DNA of 64,000 nucleotides from assembly GCA_963921355.3 (NCBI GenBank), contig OZ001190.1, forward strand, positions 1,302,001 to 1,366,000. The letters are read 5' to 3'. The notes below the pieces were generated by a model, which did not search any database, had not been told where the DNA came from, and saw only the letters and a list, made by a program, of their open reading frames with translations. Below, in pieces: positions 43,201 to 52,139 of this stretch. The position numbers and the translations under genes are program-made. This DNA is from CAWUEZ02 sp963921355. GTDB lineage: Bacteria > Pseudomonadota > Alphaproteobacteria > Thalassobaculales > Thalassobaculaceae. Each line of letters opens with the position of its first letter. Position 1 is the first letter of the stretch.

Positions 43201-43899
43201 ATGGCCGAGCAGGAGGCCGAACCCGTGGACGAGGCCGGGCCGGCGTCACGCGGGGAATGGGCCTACAAGCGCCTGAAGGAGTCGATCCAGGCGGGCGAGC
43301 TGAAACCGGGTCAGCGCATCCGCGAGATCGAAATGGCCAAGCGCCTGGAGGTCAGCCGGACCCCGGTCCGCGAGGCGATGCGGCGGCTCGAGGCCGACGG
43401 GCTGCTGACCTTCGCGCCGTACCGCGGGATGGTCATCGCCGAGCTCGACCACCAGGCGGTGATGGAGCTCTATCAGATGCGCGAGGTCTTGGAGGGCACG
43501 GCTGCCGGATTGGCGGCCCGCCACGCCTCGGAGGCGGAGATCACCCTGCTGCGGGATCTTGTCGAGTCCGAGCCCGGGCTGTCGGCGGCGGCCCAGGAGA
43601 TGGCCCAGCACAATCGCCAGTTCCACTCGACGCTCTATCGCGCGGCCCACAACCGATACCTGCTGAAAACCCTGAATGTCCTGGCCGATGCCATGGCGCT
43701 GCTCGGGATGACGACCCTGTCCCTGACGGGGCGCTCGGAGACCGCCCGGAGCGAGCATGGTGACATCGTCGCCGCCCTGGAGGCCCGGGATTCCGACGCT
43801 GCCGAGCGGGCGGCGCGGGCCCACATCCGGGCCGCCCAGCGGGCGCGGCTGAAGCTCATGTTCGAAGCCGGGTCGCCGGAAAGGCCGGGAGAAGACTAG
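43201..43899 (+). CDS. GntR family transcriptional regulator, FCD (FadR) type
   Basis: A 232-residue regulator. The N-terminal winged helix-turn-helix is clear in GELKPGQRIREIEMAKRLEVSRTPVREAMRRLEADGLL (residues 34-71). The C-terminal helical FCD domain has LYQMREVLEGTAAGLAARHAS and the metal-ligand His residues in QHNRQFHSTLYRAAHNRYL, then SEHGDIVAALEARD. GGGAGGAAAG site before the ATG. Likely represses the divergent amidase and perhaps the TRAP genes until a ligand binds. Confidence 0.93.
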   Translation: MAEQEAEPVDEAGPASRGEWAYKRLKESIQAGELKPGQRIREIEMAKRLEVSRTPVREAMRRLEADGLLTFAPYRGMVIAELDHQAVMELYQMREVLEGTAAGLAARHASEAEITLLRDLVESEPGLSAAAQEMAQHNRQFHSTLYRAAHNRYLLKTLNVLADAMALLGMTTLSLTGRSETARSEHGDIVAALEARDSDAAERAARAHIRAAQRARLKLMFEAGSPERPGED

Positions 43900-44024
43900 G
43901 CCGTGCATCCAATAACCGGCGAAGGCAGCATTCAGTCGGTCACCGGACACGCGTGACGCGGACACCCTTGCCATTCGGCTCTATCGACGTTGGCGGTTCT
44001 TGTGCCGCGTGCTAGTGGACTACA

Positions 44025-44951
44025 ATGGTGGCCGCGACAGGAAATCATAGGCCTGCCGTCCCCTATATCTTTGCGGCGATCGGAGTCCTTTTCGCATCCA
44101 TTTGCTTTGGATGCGTCCCGTATTTCAGCAGAGGACTCACCGAACAGGGCATCGCCCCATACGCGGTTGCGTTTTATCGCTTCATCTTAACCGCCGTCTT
44201 TATGTTCCCCTTCCTGCTGGGGCAGAGAGCAGCATGGCGTGATGTCCTGTGGGGATTGGCCGCTGGAGCGGTGATGGGGCTTGGGTGGATCGGCTATGTA
44301 GGTGCGCTCGAGACAGTACCTGCCTCGACGGTGGGTGTGCTCTATATGACCTACCCGGTGTTCACGCTTGTGTTGGCGTGGATGCTCTTTGGAGATCCGC
44401 CAACCGGACGGGGCCTTGTCGCCGCCGGAGTGATCGTCTTGGCGGCTGTTATCGCCGGATCCCCAGCTTCCGTTCCGTTGGAGCATATCCCGACCCTCGT
44501 CGTCTCGCTTGCAGCGCCTTTCGGATTCGGCTTTGGCATCTGCGTGCTCGTTCACCGGCTTTCGCGCATCCCTCCGCTTGCGCGTATGGCTTCGGTGTCC
44601 CTTGGGTCTGTAGTTGGGCTGTCTCCGTTGGTGCTGACCTCGGATGTCGGGGATGTTGTTCCGAATGACAGCTACACATGGCTCCTCATCGCCGGTATCG
44701 GCTTGGCGACGGCCCTGGTTCCACAATTGATTTATACGGTCTGTTCTCCTCTGATCGGCACAACACGCACAGCGGTTTTCGGTAGCATCGAGCTGCCAAC
44801 GATGTTCGCCATCGGTCTGTTTGCCTTTGGGGAGGCCATCAGCCTTGCTCAGTGCATTGCTTGTACGTTGGTGCTGGGCGCGATCCTTCTCACGCAGAGT
44901 CGCACTACACGAACTGTACCGACGGTCATGGCAAGGAATGCCAGAGGGTAG
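44025..44951 (+). CDS. EamA/DMT-family membrane transporter
   Basis: A 308-residue membrane protein with ten helices in two EamA repeats: IFAAIGVLFASICFGCVPYFSRGL to VLYMTYPVFTLVLAWMLFGDPPTGRGLVAAGVIVLAAV, then LVVSLAAPFGFGFGICVLVHRL to SIELPTMFAIGLFAFGEAIS. It exports or imports small metabolites; the substrate is unknown. Its codon use and base composition are visibly less GC-rich than those of flanking genes. No good ribosome site is seen; the start is the first ATG before the first helix. Confidence 0.87.
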   Translation: MVAATGNHRPAVPYIFAAIGVLFASICFGCVPYFSRGLTEQGIAPYAVAFYRFILTAVFMFPFLLGQRAAWRDVLWGLAAGAVMGLGWIGYVGALETVPASTVGVLYMTYPVFTLVLAWMLFGDPPTGRGLVAAGVIVLAAVIAGSPASVPLEHIPTLVVSLAAPFGFGFGICVLVHRLSRIPPLARMASVSLGSVVGLSPLVLTSDVGDVVPNDSYTWLLIAGIGLATALVPQLIYTVCSPLIGTTRTAVFGSIELPTMFAIGLFAFGEAISLAQCIACTLVLGAILLTQSRTTRTVPTVMARNARG

Positions 44952-45097
44952 TGTAGGTTCTCCTGCGACGGTCGGCCTGCCCCGCCCAACGAGTCCAAAG
45001 GTGCTTCACACGTCGATGAACGACGCGCCCGGAACGGCATCCTCTGGGTGCTGTGGTCTGGAGCGTGATCGCTGGGTTTTGCTTGCGCGCCAAACGG

Positions 45098-45128
45098 AAA
45101 ACGCCCGGATCGGGGTGATCCGGGCGTT
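45098..45128 (-). terminator. Intrinsic terminator of the F0 ATP synthase operon
   Basis: AACGCCCGGATC (45100-45111) pairs with GATCCGGGCGTT (45117-45128) around GGGGT. On the minus strand the stem is followed by TTTTCCGTTTGG, 33 bases after the last atp gene. The stem is nearly identical to the one at 16446-16476. The 209 bases between the EamA gene and the atp stop (44952-45160) otherwise hold nothing. Confidence 0.82.
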
Positions 45129-45160
45129 CTCGAAGCTGTTGGACGGGAGCCCGCAGACGG

Positions 45161-45643
45161 TTACTGCAGGCGCGCCGGGATCTCGTCGATGGCGCCGGCG
45201 ACCAGTTTCTTCTGGGTCGCGTCGTCCATGTTGTCCTCGATCAGGCGCCGGGTGGCGGTGACCGCCAGGTCGACCATCTGGCCGCGGACTTCCTGCAGAG
45301 CCTTGGCTTCGGCGGCCTGGATCTTTTCCATCGCCAGCTGCTCGCGGCGGGCCAGGGCCTGCTCGAGCTTGGCTTCGGCCTCCTCGCGCAGACGGACCGA
45401 CTCGGACTTGGCGTGCTCCAGGATGGCCTCGGCCTCGGCCAGCGCGTCACGCTGGCGACGCTGATACTCGGCCTTCGCCGCCTGGGCCTCTTCCCGCAGC
45501 TGCTGAGCCTCGTCCAGCTTGCGCTGAATGTCGGCGGCACGGGCGTCCAGGGCGGAGGTTGCCGCACCCCAGCCCTTCCAGGCGGCAAGCCCGATGAAGA
45601 TGACGAAGGAGATGGCAACCCAGAATGTGGGATCGGCGAACAT
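45161..45643 (-). CDS. atpF: F1F0 ATP synthase subunit b
   Basis: A 160-residue peripheral-stalk subunit: one N-terminal membrane helix (FWVAISFVIFIGLAAWKGW) followed by a long charged coiled coil (DIQRKLDEAQQLREEAQAAKAE and on). The ATG at 45641-45643 overlaps the b' stop by one base (TGATG) and has GGAGG six bases upstream. Last gene of the F0 operon. Confidence 0.94.
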   Translation of the reverse strand: MFADPTFWVAISFVIFIGLAAWKGWGAATSALDARAADIQRKLDEAQQLREEAQAAKAEYQRRQRDALAEAEAILEHAKSESVRLREEAEAKLEQALARREQLAMEKIQAAEAKALQEVRGQMVDLAVTATRRLIEDNMDDATQKKLVAGAIDEIPARLQ

Positions 45644-46251
45644 CACGCACCTCCCTGCATGACGGCGTCGACGGCGGCGTTGACCTTCGCATCGGCGACT
45701 TCGAGACCGGTCAGGCGACGGGTCGCTTCGGCGGCACTCTCGGCCGCGACCGTCTTCAGGCTGGCCAGCGCTTCCTGTTTCTGGGATGCGATGTTGGCCT
45801 CGGCTGCCTTGGTCTTCTCGGCCGTCTTCTGAGCCGCGTCCGCTTCCGCCTTGGAGTGGGCTTCCGCGATCTCGTCCATGGCTTTCTTGACCAGGTCGTG
45901 GGCTTTGGCCCGGGCCTCGGCGACGGCGGCCTCGTACTCGGTCTTCACCGTCTCGGCCTCGCCGCGCAGGCGGTCGGCCGTCTCGATGTCGTCGGCGATC
46001 CGCTCCTGGCGCTCTTCGAGCACGTCGGCGATCCGCGGTACCGCGATCTTCGACATGACGACGTACAGCAGCAGGAACGTGACGATCAGCCAGAAAATCT
46101 GGGTCGCAAAGGTCGACGTGTCGAGCTGCGGCAAGCCGCCACCACCCTCACCGGCGGCGTGCGCGGCGGCACTCACGGCCGTCAGGGCAGCCGCACCGGC
46201 GAGCACGCGACCAGCGCGGCCGATCCTGGTGCTCAGTCTATTGGCGATCAT
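45643..46251 (-). CDS. F1F0 ATP synthase subunit b'
   Basis: A 202-residue second b-type subunit (AtpG/AtpF2), as found in photosynthetic and many other alphaproteobacteria. It has an N-terminal extension with a hydrophobic stretch (GRVLAGAAALTAVSAAAHA), LPQLDTSTFATQIFWLIVTFLLLYVVMSKIAVPRI, typical of b', and a long coiled coil. The stalk is then a b/b' heterodimer. The extension may be a cleaved signal or a second membrane segment. Confidence 0.93.
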   Translation of the reverse strand: MIANRLSTRIGRAGRVLAGAAALTAVSAAAHAAGEGGGGLPQLDTSTFATQIFWLIVTFLLLYVVMSKIAVPRIADVLEERQERIADDIETADRLRGEAETVKTEYEAAVAEARAKAHDLVKKAMDEIAEAHSKAEADAAQKTAEKTKAAEANIASQKQEALASLKTVAAESAAEATRRLTGLEVADAKVNAAVDAVMQGGA

Positions 46252-46311
46252 GCCGTCATCCTCCTCACAGAACCAAACGGGGCCGCACAGAACGTGCGGC
46301 GCCCGACCGGA

Positions 46312-46536
46312 TCAGGTGAACAGGATGAGGAACGCGATCAGCAGGGCGAACAGCGCGACGGCTTCCGTCAGCGCGAAGCCCAGAATGCCGATGCCGAAGA
46401 CTTCGCCACGGGCCGCCGGGTTGCGGGCGATCGAAGCGATCAGCGTCGAGAAGATGTTGCCGATACCGACGCCGACACCCATCAGGGCGATAACGGCGAG
46501 GCCAGCTCCGATCATCTTTGCGGCTTCAACGTCCAT
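46312..46536 (-). CDS. atpE: F1F0 ATP synthase subunit c
   Basis: A 74-residue hairpin of two membrane helices joined by the polar loop ARNPAA. The proton-binding carboxylate is the Glu in FALTEAVALFALLIAF near residue 58. There is no sodium-type signature. Lies between a and b' genes. Confidence 0.96.
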   Translation of the reverse strand: MDVEAAKMIGAGLAVIALMGVGVGIGNIFSTLIASIARNPAARGEVFGIGILGFALTEAVALFALLIAFLILFT

Positions 46537-46594
46537 GATATGCGTCCTTCCGTTCGTTGGGAGGTTGGTAGAGGGATAAGCGAACGCGATCGCG

Positions 46595-47317
46595 TCAGTG
46601 CAGGTGGATCGCGTCGTTGAGATAGATGCAGGTCAGGATCGTGAACACGTAGGCCTGCAGCACGGCGACAAGGATCTCGAACGCCGTGAGGGCGACGAGG
46701 ACCGCCATCGGGGCGATACCGAAGACGCCCATGGCGACGACGAACCCGCCGAACACCTTCATCATCGTGTGGCCCGCCATCATGTTGGCGAACAACCGGA
46801 CCGACAGGCTGATCGGCCGTGACAGGTACGACAGGATCTCGATCGGGATCAGCAGCGGCGCCATGTAGATCGGCGCGCCGGACGGGAAGAAGAACGTGAA
46901 GAAGTGCGTGCCGTGCTTGATCAGCGCGATGATCGTCACGCCCACGAAAACCGTGATGGCCATCGCGAAGGTCACGATGATCTGGCTGGTAAACGTGTAG
47001 CTGTAGGGGATCATGCCCAGCAGGTTGCCGGCCAGGATGAACATGAACAGCGTGAAGATGAACGGGAAGTACGGACGACCCTGACTGCCGACGTTCTCGC
47101 GCACCATGTTGGCGATGAACTCGTAGGACAGTTCGGCCATCGACTGCATGCGGGTCGGCACCAGATGCCGGCCGCTCATCGACTGGGTCAGGAAGCCGGC
47201 GACGACAATGGTCGCAAGCACCATGAAAGCGGCGGAATTCGTAAAGGACAGGTCCAGTCCACCGACCTCGATCGGCACAATGGGCTTGATCTGAAACTGT
47301 TCGACCGGAGACGCCAC
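46595..47317 (-). CDS. atpB: F1F0 ATP synthase subunit a
   Basis: A 240-residue membrane subunit that forms the proton half-channels. The essential Arg lies in LSRPISLSVRLFANMMAGHTMMKVF near 165-190, and LTAFEILVAVLQAYVFTILTCIYLNDAIHLH is the conserved C-terminus. Starts four bases after atpI. Confidence 0.96.
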   Translation of the reverse strand: MASPVEQFQIKPIVPIEVGGLDLSFTNSAAFMVLATIVVAGFLTQSMSGRHLVPTRMQSMAELSYEFIANMVRENVGSQGRPYFPFIFTLFMFILAGNLLGMIPYSYTFTSQIIVTFAMAITVFVGVTIIALIKHGTHFFTFFFPSGAPIYMAPLLIPIEILSYLSRPISLSVRLFANMMAGHTMMKVFGGFVVAMGVFGIAPMAVLVALTAFEILVAVLQAYVFTILTCIYLNDAIHLH

Positions 47318-47320
47318 GCG

Positions 47321-47704
47321 TTACCCCTCTCGTTTCCCGCCACCTGACTGCCCGCCATCCTCGGACTGGTCCTGCTCGTCATCGGTTTCGCGGTAGCCGA
47401 CCGCGAAGCTCTGGCTCGTGGCGGCGCGGTAGACGTTCATCATCCCGCCCGCTGCCCCGAGAAAGAAGAACACGATCAGCATCCAGGGCGAGGTGCCCAG
47501 AAACTGATCGAGTCCGTACCCGATCGCAGCACCGACCATCACACCGGCGACGAGCTCGACGCCGACGCGGAAGGCGATACTCATTGCCGAACCCGACAGG
47601 CCCGGCGTCAAGGCGTCACGCTTGGCGTCCTTTTCCTCGCCTCGCGCCCGCTTGACGCGGTCTGCAAGGTTATCGAGGGAAGGCGGGGAGTCTTGGTCTT
47701 TCAT
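47321..47704 (-). CDS. atpI: ATP synthase accessory protein AtpI
   Basis: A 127-residue protein with two membrane helices (MSIAFRVGVELVAGVMVGAAIGYGLDQFLG and WMLIVFFFLGAAGGMMNVYRAA), the AtpI/AtpZ pattern thought to help c-ring assembly or magnesium supply. It heads the F0 operon. Confidence 0.92.
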   Translation of the reverse strand: MKDQDSPPSLDNLADRVKRARGEEKDAKRDALTPGLSGSAMSIAFRVGVELVAGVMVGAAIGYGLDQFLGTSPWMLIVFFFLGAAGGMMNVYRAATSQSFAVGYRETDDEQDQSEDGGQSGGGKREG

Positions 47705-47815
47705 TCCCCGAAACGGATCCGCGAAAGGGACCCCAAAGCGCTGTCGCCGCGAACACGAGAACGGTGCGTCCGCCCCGCATTCGGCTTCGTCCGGACCCCC
47801 CGGCGAAGCGGCGCA

Positions 47816-47844
47816 ACCCTACGCTCGGGCCCTAGGGGTGTCAA
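47816..47844 (-). promoter_or_regulatory. Promoter of the F0 (atpIBEF'F) operon
   Basis: On the minus strand TTGACA (47839-47844) and TAGGGT (47816-47821) are 17 bases apart, a strong sigma70-type match ending 112 bases before the atpI ATG. The gap between smc and atpI (47705-47909) also has an AT-rich, T-rich stretch at about 47858-47900, just past the smc stop, but no clear hairpin was found there. Confidence 0.65.
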
Positions 47845-47909
47845 GGCTCCGTAGAGTGTTGATTTTTCAGCTTAAACTATTGATTTGTTTGGGCGTTTTT
47901 CGAGGCGGT

Positions 47910-50900
47910 TCAGCTCGCCTCCCGGAGCCGCTCGGCCCGGGCCAAGTCGACCGACACCAATTGGCTCACACCCCGCTCCGCCATGGTCACACCGAACAGC
48001 CGATCCATCCGGGCCATGGTCATGCGGTGGTGGGTGATGATCAGGAACCGGGTACCGGTCTGTTGGACGATGTCCTCGAGCAGCGAGCAGAAGCGATCAA
48101 CGTTGGTGTCGTCGAGCGGGGCATCGACCTCGTCGAGGACGCAGATCGGTGACGGGTTCGTCAGGAACACCGCGAATACCAGGGCGACGGCGGTCAGAGC
48201 CTGCTCGCCGCCGGACAGCAACGACAGATGCTGCATCTTCTTGCCTGGCGGGCTGGCCATGATCTCCAGGCCCGCGTCGAGCGGGTCGTCGCCCTCGGTC
48301 AGGGTCAGGTGGGCTTCTCCGCCCCCGAACAGCCGCTTGAACAGGGTCTGAAAGTGCCCGTCGACCTGGCGAAAGGCGGTCAGCAGGCGCTCACGGCCCT
48401 CCCGGTTCAGGGCGCTGATGGCGCTGCGCAGGCGTTGGATGGCACCGACCAGGTCATCGCGCTCGCGCTCCATGCCGGCAACCTGCTCGTCGAGCTCGGC
48501 AAGTTCGGTCTCGGCCCGCAGGTTGACCGGACCAAGGCCTTCGCGTTCGCCGATCAGCCGGTCCAGGGTCGACTGGGTCTGGCCCAGGTCCGGTAACGGC
48601 GCGTCCGGGTCGATTTCCGCGGATTCCAGGATGGCATCCGGCGCGCAGCCAAGCCGTTCCTCGATCCGCTCGCGCTCCACCTTCAGGCTCTGATTGACCT
48701 GTTCGAGATGGGCTTCGGCCCGGATCAGCGCTTCCCGGGCCTCACCGGACGCCCGTTCGGCGTCCCGGGCCGTCCGGTCGAGCTCGCTCTGGCGGGTTTC
48801 GGCCGCGACCAGGGCGTCGGCGGCTTGCCTGCGCTTGGCCTCGGCGGTCTCGATCAGGGCTGTGACCGCTTCCCGCTCCTGGGCGATTTGCGCCGGCCGG
48901 GCGTCCAGGCGGGTGATCTCCGCCTGCTCGCCGGCCTGCCTGTCGGTCAGGTCGCCGAGCCGGGTGGTTGCCCGTTCGCGCCGGTCGGACCACGAGGTGA
49001 CCTCGTTCTGAACAGCGGCAAGACGGGTTCGGCGGGTCTCGGCTTCTCGGACGAGGCGGTCATGCTCGCTGCGGGCCTCGACCAGGGCGGCCCGGCGTTC
49101 CGACAGGGCCGCCCGCAGTTCCTGGGAACGCTGTCGCAAGGCGTCGATATCCGGAACCGTCGCAAGATCGGCCGTGGCCTGGGCCTGCTGGGCAGTCGCT
49201 TCCTCGGCTTCGGTGGCAAGCCGGGAGGCGCTGTCGTCGAGCGCGGAGAGACGGGTATCGACCGCGGCGATCCGGGCGTCGATCTCGGCCGCCGCCGCGC
49301 GCGCCTTGGAGAGGGCCTCGCGGCTCTGCTCCCGGTTCTGCTGGGCGGTCTCGATCGCGGCTTCGCGTTCGGCCAGGGTCTTGGCGGCCTGTTCGGCGGT
49401 GATCCGGGCGGTGTCGAAGGCGGTGCGCTCGGCGGCGAGCTGGGCGTTCAGCTCCGTCAGACGGTTGCGGCGCTCGAGCCGCAGGGCGGCGGCACTTTCG
49501 GCGCCGGGTGCGCGCACGAAACCGTCCCACCGCCACAGGCCGCCGTCACGGGTGACGAGGCGCATGCCCGGTGCCAGCGCCGCCTGCTGGGCAGCGGCGG
49601 TCGCCGCGTCTTCGGCGAGGCCGATCAGGGCGAGGCGCGCCCGCAGCGCGTCGGGGGCCCGCACCAGCTCGGTCAAGGGGCGGACGCCGGCCGGCCAACC
49701 GGGGGCGCCCTGGGGTGCCGCACCGCGCCAGCCGGTCACTGGCGTCGCGTCCTCGGCGCTGAGCTCGGGCGCTTCCAGATCATCACCAAGTGCCGCCCCG
49801 AGAGCGCTTTCGATTCCGGGTTCGACCGTGATCGCATCGACGATCGGTGTGGTTTCCCCGTCTTCGCTGACCAGCAGTCGCCGCAACCCGTCCGCTTCCG
49901 CTGCCAGAGCCGCGACCGATGCTTCGAGGGCGCGCACGGCGTCGCGCGCTTCCCGGTCGGCGCCAACCGCCGCTTCGCGGGCTTCCTGGGCCTGGGGCAG
50001 GGCCGCGTCCGCCTGTTCCGCAGCGGCCTCGGCCGCCGCCACCGCCGCGGCGGCGTCGTCGCGTTCGGCCTGGGGAACGGATTCGCGGGCCAGTTCGGCA
50101 CGGCGCTGGGCCAGTTCCGTCTGCTGACGGCCGATCCGCTCGATGCGTTCGCTCGCCTGGCGCAATTGACGCTCCAGCGCCGCCCGGCGGGCGTCGGCGA
50201 CCGCGATCGTCTCGGTCGCCTTGTGCACCGCGTCTTCCGCCTCCTCGGCGGCGCGATTGGCACCGGTCAGGGCCGTGGCGCTGGCCTCCTGGGCCTCCGC
50301 TTCTCCGTGGCCGGCATCGGCCAGGGCGTCGCGTTCACCGACCAGCCGGTCCAGCGTCGTCGCCGCTTCCTCCACCAGGGCCTGCTCGCGTACGATATCG
50401 TCGGCGATCTGACGCAAACGGGTTTCGGCTTCGCTGCGGGCGGTCGCGATCCGGCGCTCTTCGGCTTCGAGTTCGCCGCGCGACAGAGTCAGTCGTTGCA
50501 GTTCGGCGGCGGCCTCGGCCTCGGCCTTGCGCAGGTCGGGCAGAGCGGCGGCGGCCTCGCTCTGGGCCGTGCTCGCCCGGGCCGCCTCCTGGGACGCGGT
50601 GGCCACCTGGTCGCGGGCTTCGGCAACCTGTCGGCCGGTCTGGCCGCGTTCCTCCATGGTGGCGGTCCATCGGGCGTACAGCACGATGGACTCGGCCTGT
50701 CGGATCCGCTGGCTGAGGTCGCGGTAGCGCTGCGCCTGACGGGCCTGGCGGCGCAGGGCGACCCGCTGGCCTTCCAGCGCCTTCAGCACGTCCTCGAGCC
50801 GTTCCAGGTTCTGCTCCGCGGCCCGCAGGCGCAGTTCCGCCTCGTGGCGGCGGCTGTGCAGGCCGCGAATGTTGGCCGCTTCCTCCAGCAGCACCCGCCG

Positions 50901-51377
50901 GTCCGAGGCCTTGGCCTGGACGATGCTGCCGATCTTGCCCTGGCTGACCAGCCCGGCCGAGCGCGCGCCGGTGGCGGCGTCGGCGAACAGCAGTTGGACG
51001 TCCCGCGCCCGCACGTCCTTGCCGTTCAGCTTGTAGTGCGAGCCCTTTTCGCGCTCGATCCGCCGCACGACCTCCAGTTCTTCACTGTCATTGAACTGGG
51101 CCGGGGCGCGCCGGCTGTCATTGGCGATCGACAAGGCGACTTCGGCGATGTTGCGCGCCGGCCGGCTGTCGGTGCCGCCGAAGATGACGTCTTCCATGCC
51201 GCCGCCGCGCATCTGCTTGGCGGAGGTCTCGCCCATCACCCACCGCAGCGCCTCGACCAGGTTCGATTTGCCGCAGCCATTCGGCCCGACCACACCGGTC
51301 AGCCCTTCCTCGATCGCCAATTCGGCCGGTTCGACGAAGGACTTGAAGCCGGTCAGTCGCAGCTTGTTGAAATGCAC
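47910..51377 (-). CDS. smc: Chromosome segregation protein SMC
   Basis: A 1155-residue SMC ATPase. Walker A GPNGCGKSN near residue 32, a long coiled coil, a central hinge near 520-660 (TPIVDAITVEPGIESALGAALGDDLEAP), a second coiled coil, the signature LSGGEQALTAVALVFAVF and Walker B CVLDEVDAPLDD near the end. With ScpAB it organises and segregates the chromosome. A very long open frame on the opposite strand is a composition shadow. Downstream of the dsbA-like gene on the same strand, 53 bases apart. Confidence 0.97.
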   Translation of the reverse strand: MHFNKLRLTGFKSFVEPAELAIEEGLTGVVGPNGCGKSNLVEALRWVMGETSAKQMRGGGMEDVIFGGTDSRPARNIAEVALSIANDSRRAPAQFNDSEELEVVRRIEREKGSHYKLNGKDVRARDVQLLFADAATGARSAGLVSQGKIGSIVQAKASDRRVLLEEAANIRGLHSRRHEAELRLRAAEQNLERLEDVLKALEGQRVALRRQARQAQRYRDLSQRIRQAESIVLYARWTATMEERGQTGRQVAEARDQVATASQEAARASTAQSEAAAALPDLRKAEAEAAAELQRLTLSRGELEAEERRIATARSEAETRLRQIADDIVREQALVEEAATTLDRLVGERDALADAGHGEAEAQEASATALTGANRAAEEAEDAVHKATETIAVADARRAALERQLRQASERIERIGRQQTELAQRRAELARESVPQAERDDAAAAVAAAEAAAEQADAALPQAQEAREAAVGADREARDAVRALEASVAALAAEADGLRRLLVSEDGETTPIVDAITVEPGIESALGAALGDDLEAPELSAEDATPVTGWRGAAPQGAPGWPAGVRPLTELVRAPDALRARLALIGLAEDAATAAAQQAALAPGMRLVTRDGGLWRWDGFVRAPGAESAAALRLERRNRLTELNAQLAAERTAFDTARITAEQAAKTLAEREAAIETAQQNREQSREALSKARAAAAEIDARIAAVDTRLSALDDSASRLATEAEEATAQQAQATADLATVPDIDALRQRSQELRAALSERRAALVEARSEHDRLVREAETRRTRLAAVQNEVTSWSDRRERATTRLGDLTDRQAGEQAEITRLDARPAQIAQEREAVTALIETAEAKRRQAADALVAAETRQSELDRTARDAERASGEAREALIRAEAHLEQVNQSLKVERERIEERLGCAPDAILESAEIDPDAPLPDLGQTQSTLDRLIGEREGLGPVNLRAETELAELDEQVAGMERERDDLVGAIQRLRSAISALNREGRERLLTAFRQVDGHFQTLFKRLFGGGEAHLTLTEGDDPLDAGLEIMASPPGKKMQHLSLLSGGEQALTAVALVFAVFLTNPSPICVLDEVDAPLDDTNVDRFCSLLEDIVQQTGTRFLIITHHRMTMARMDRLFGVTMAERGVSQLVSVDLARAERLREAS

Positions 51378-51430
51378 CGTGATGGGTCTCCGATGGTCCC
51401 GGCCGGCCGATCAGTGCCAGCCGATCAGCG

Positions 51431-52054
51431 TCAGGCGATCTGGCCGTCGATGATCGTTTTGAAGTTGTTGAACGGCTGGGCGCCCCGCACGACCTCGTCA
51501 CCGATCACGAAGGTCGGCGTCGAGTCGACGCTGTAGGTCCGCTGGGCGGCGATCCGGGCGTTCAGGATGGCGTCCAACAGGTCGGTGTCGGACATGTGGG
51601 CATCGGCGGTCTCCGGCGCGATTCCGGCCAACCGCCCGATCTTCTTCAAGGCGTCGATCGGGTTCTGGGCGCGGGTCCACTGGCCCTGCTGCTTGAACAC
51701 CGCATCGATCAGGGCGAAGTACCGCTTGCCGTCAACGGCCCTGGCCATGGCGGCGGCGCGCAGGGCGTACTGGTCCAGCGGGAAATCCCGCATCTCGAAC
51801 TTGATCTTGCCGGTCTCGACATAGGTTTCGACGATCGGCTTATAGCTGTCGCGATGGAAAGCAGCGCAATGCGGGCAGGTCAGGGACGAGAACTCGATCA
51901 TGGTGATGCTGGCGTTCGGGTCCCCCAGGATGCGCGGGGACATCGCTTTTTCCAGATCGACCTCGGCCGCGTTGGCCATGGAGGGCGCCAGCGACGGCAC
52001 CAGGGCTGATCCTGCCAGGGCTGCCAAACCAAGATTTAGTGTTCTGCGATGCAT
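51431..52054 (-). CDS. DsbA-family periplasmic thiol:disulfide oxidoreductase
   Basis: A 207-residue protein with a signal peptide (LNLGLAALAGSALVPSLAPSMANA), a thioredoxin-fold active site C-P-H-C at 60-63 in EFSSLTCPHCAAFH, an inserted helical domain and the cis-Pro loop DSTPTFVIGDEVVRGAQP. CPHC is the DsbA-type motif. Shifts disulfides in exported proteins. The start at 52054 has GGAGCA upstream. Placement between smc and dciA is common in Rhodospirillales. Confidence 0.93.
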   Translation of the reverse strand: MHRRTLNLGLAALAGSALVPSLAPSMANAAEVDLEKAMSPRILGDPNASITMIEFSSLTCPHCAAFHRDSYKPIVETYVETGKIKFEMRDFPLDQYALRAAAMARAVDGKRYFALIDAVFKQQGQWTRAQNPIDALKKIGRLAGIAPETADAHMSDTDLLDAILNARIAAQRTYSVDSTPTFVIGDEVVRGAQPFNNFKTIIDGQIA

Positions 52055-52139
52055 GAGTTGCTCCAAGACACCAGATGTTGAGGACCATACGCCGAGTCCG
52101 ATTGGCCCGGCAAGCGTCGCGATTAAGCGACGAATACGG

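Noticed and set aside
48708..51536. A 942-codon open frame on the plus strand opposite smc
   Set aside because: It is antisense to a complete SMC protein, is made of Gly/Arg/Leu-rich low-complexity residues and has no domain. GC-rich codon use leaves such frames open by chance.
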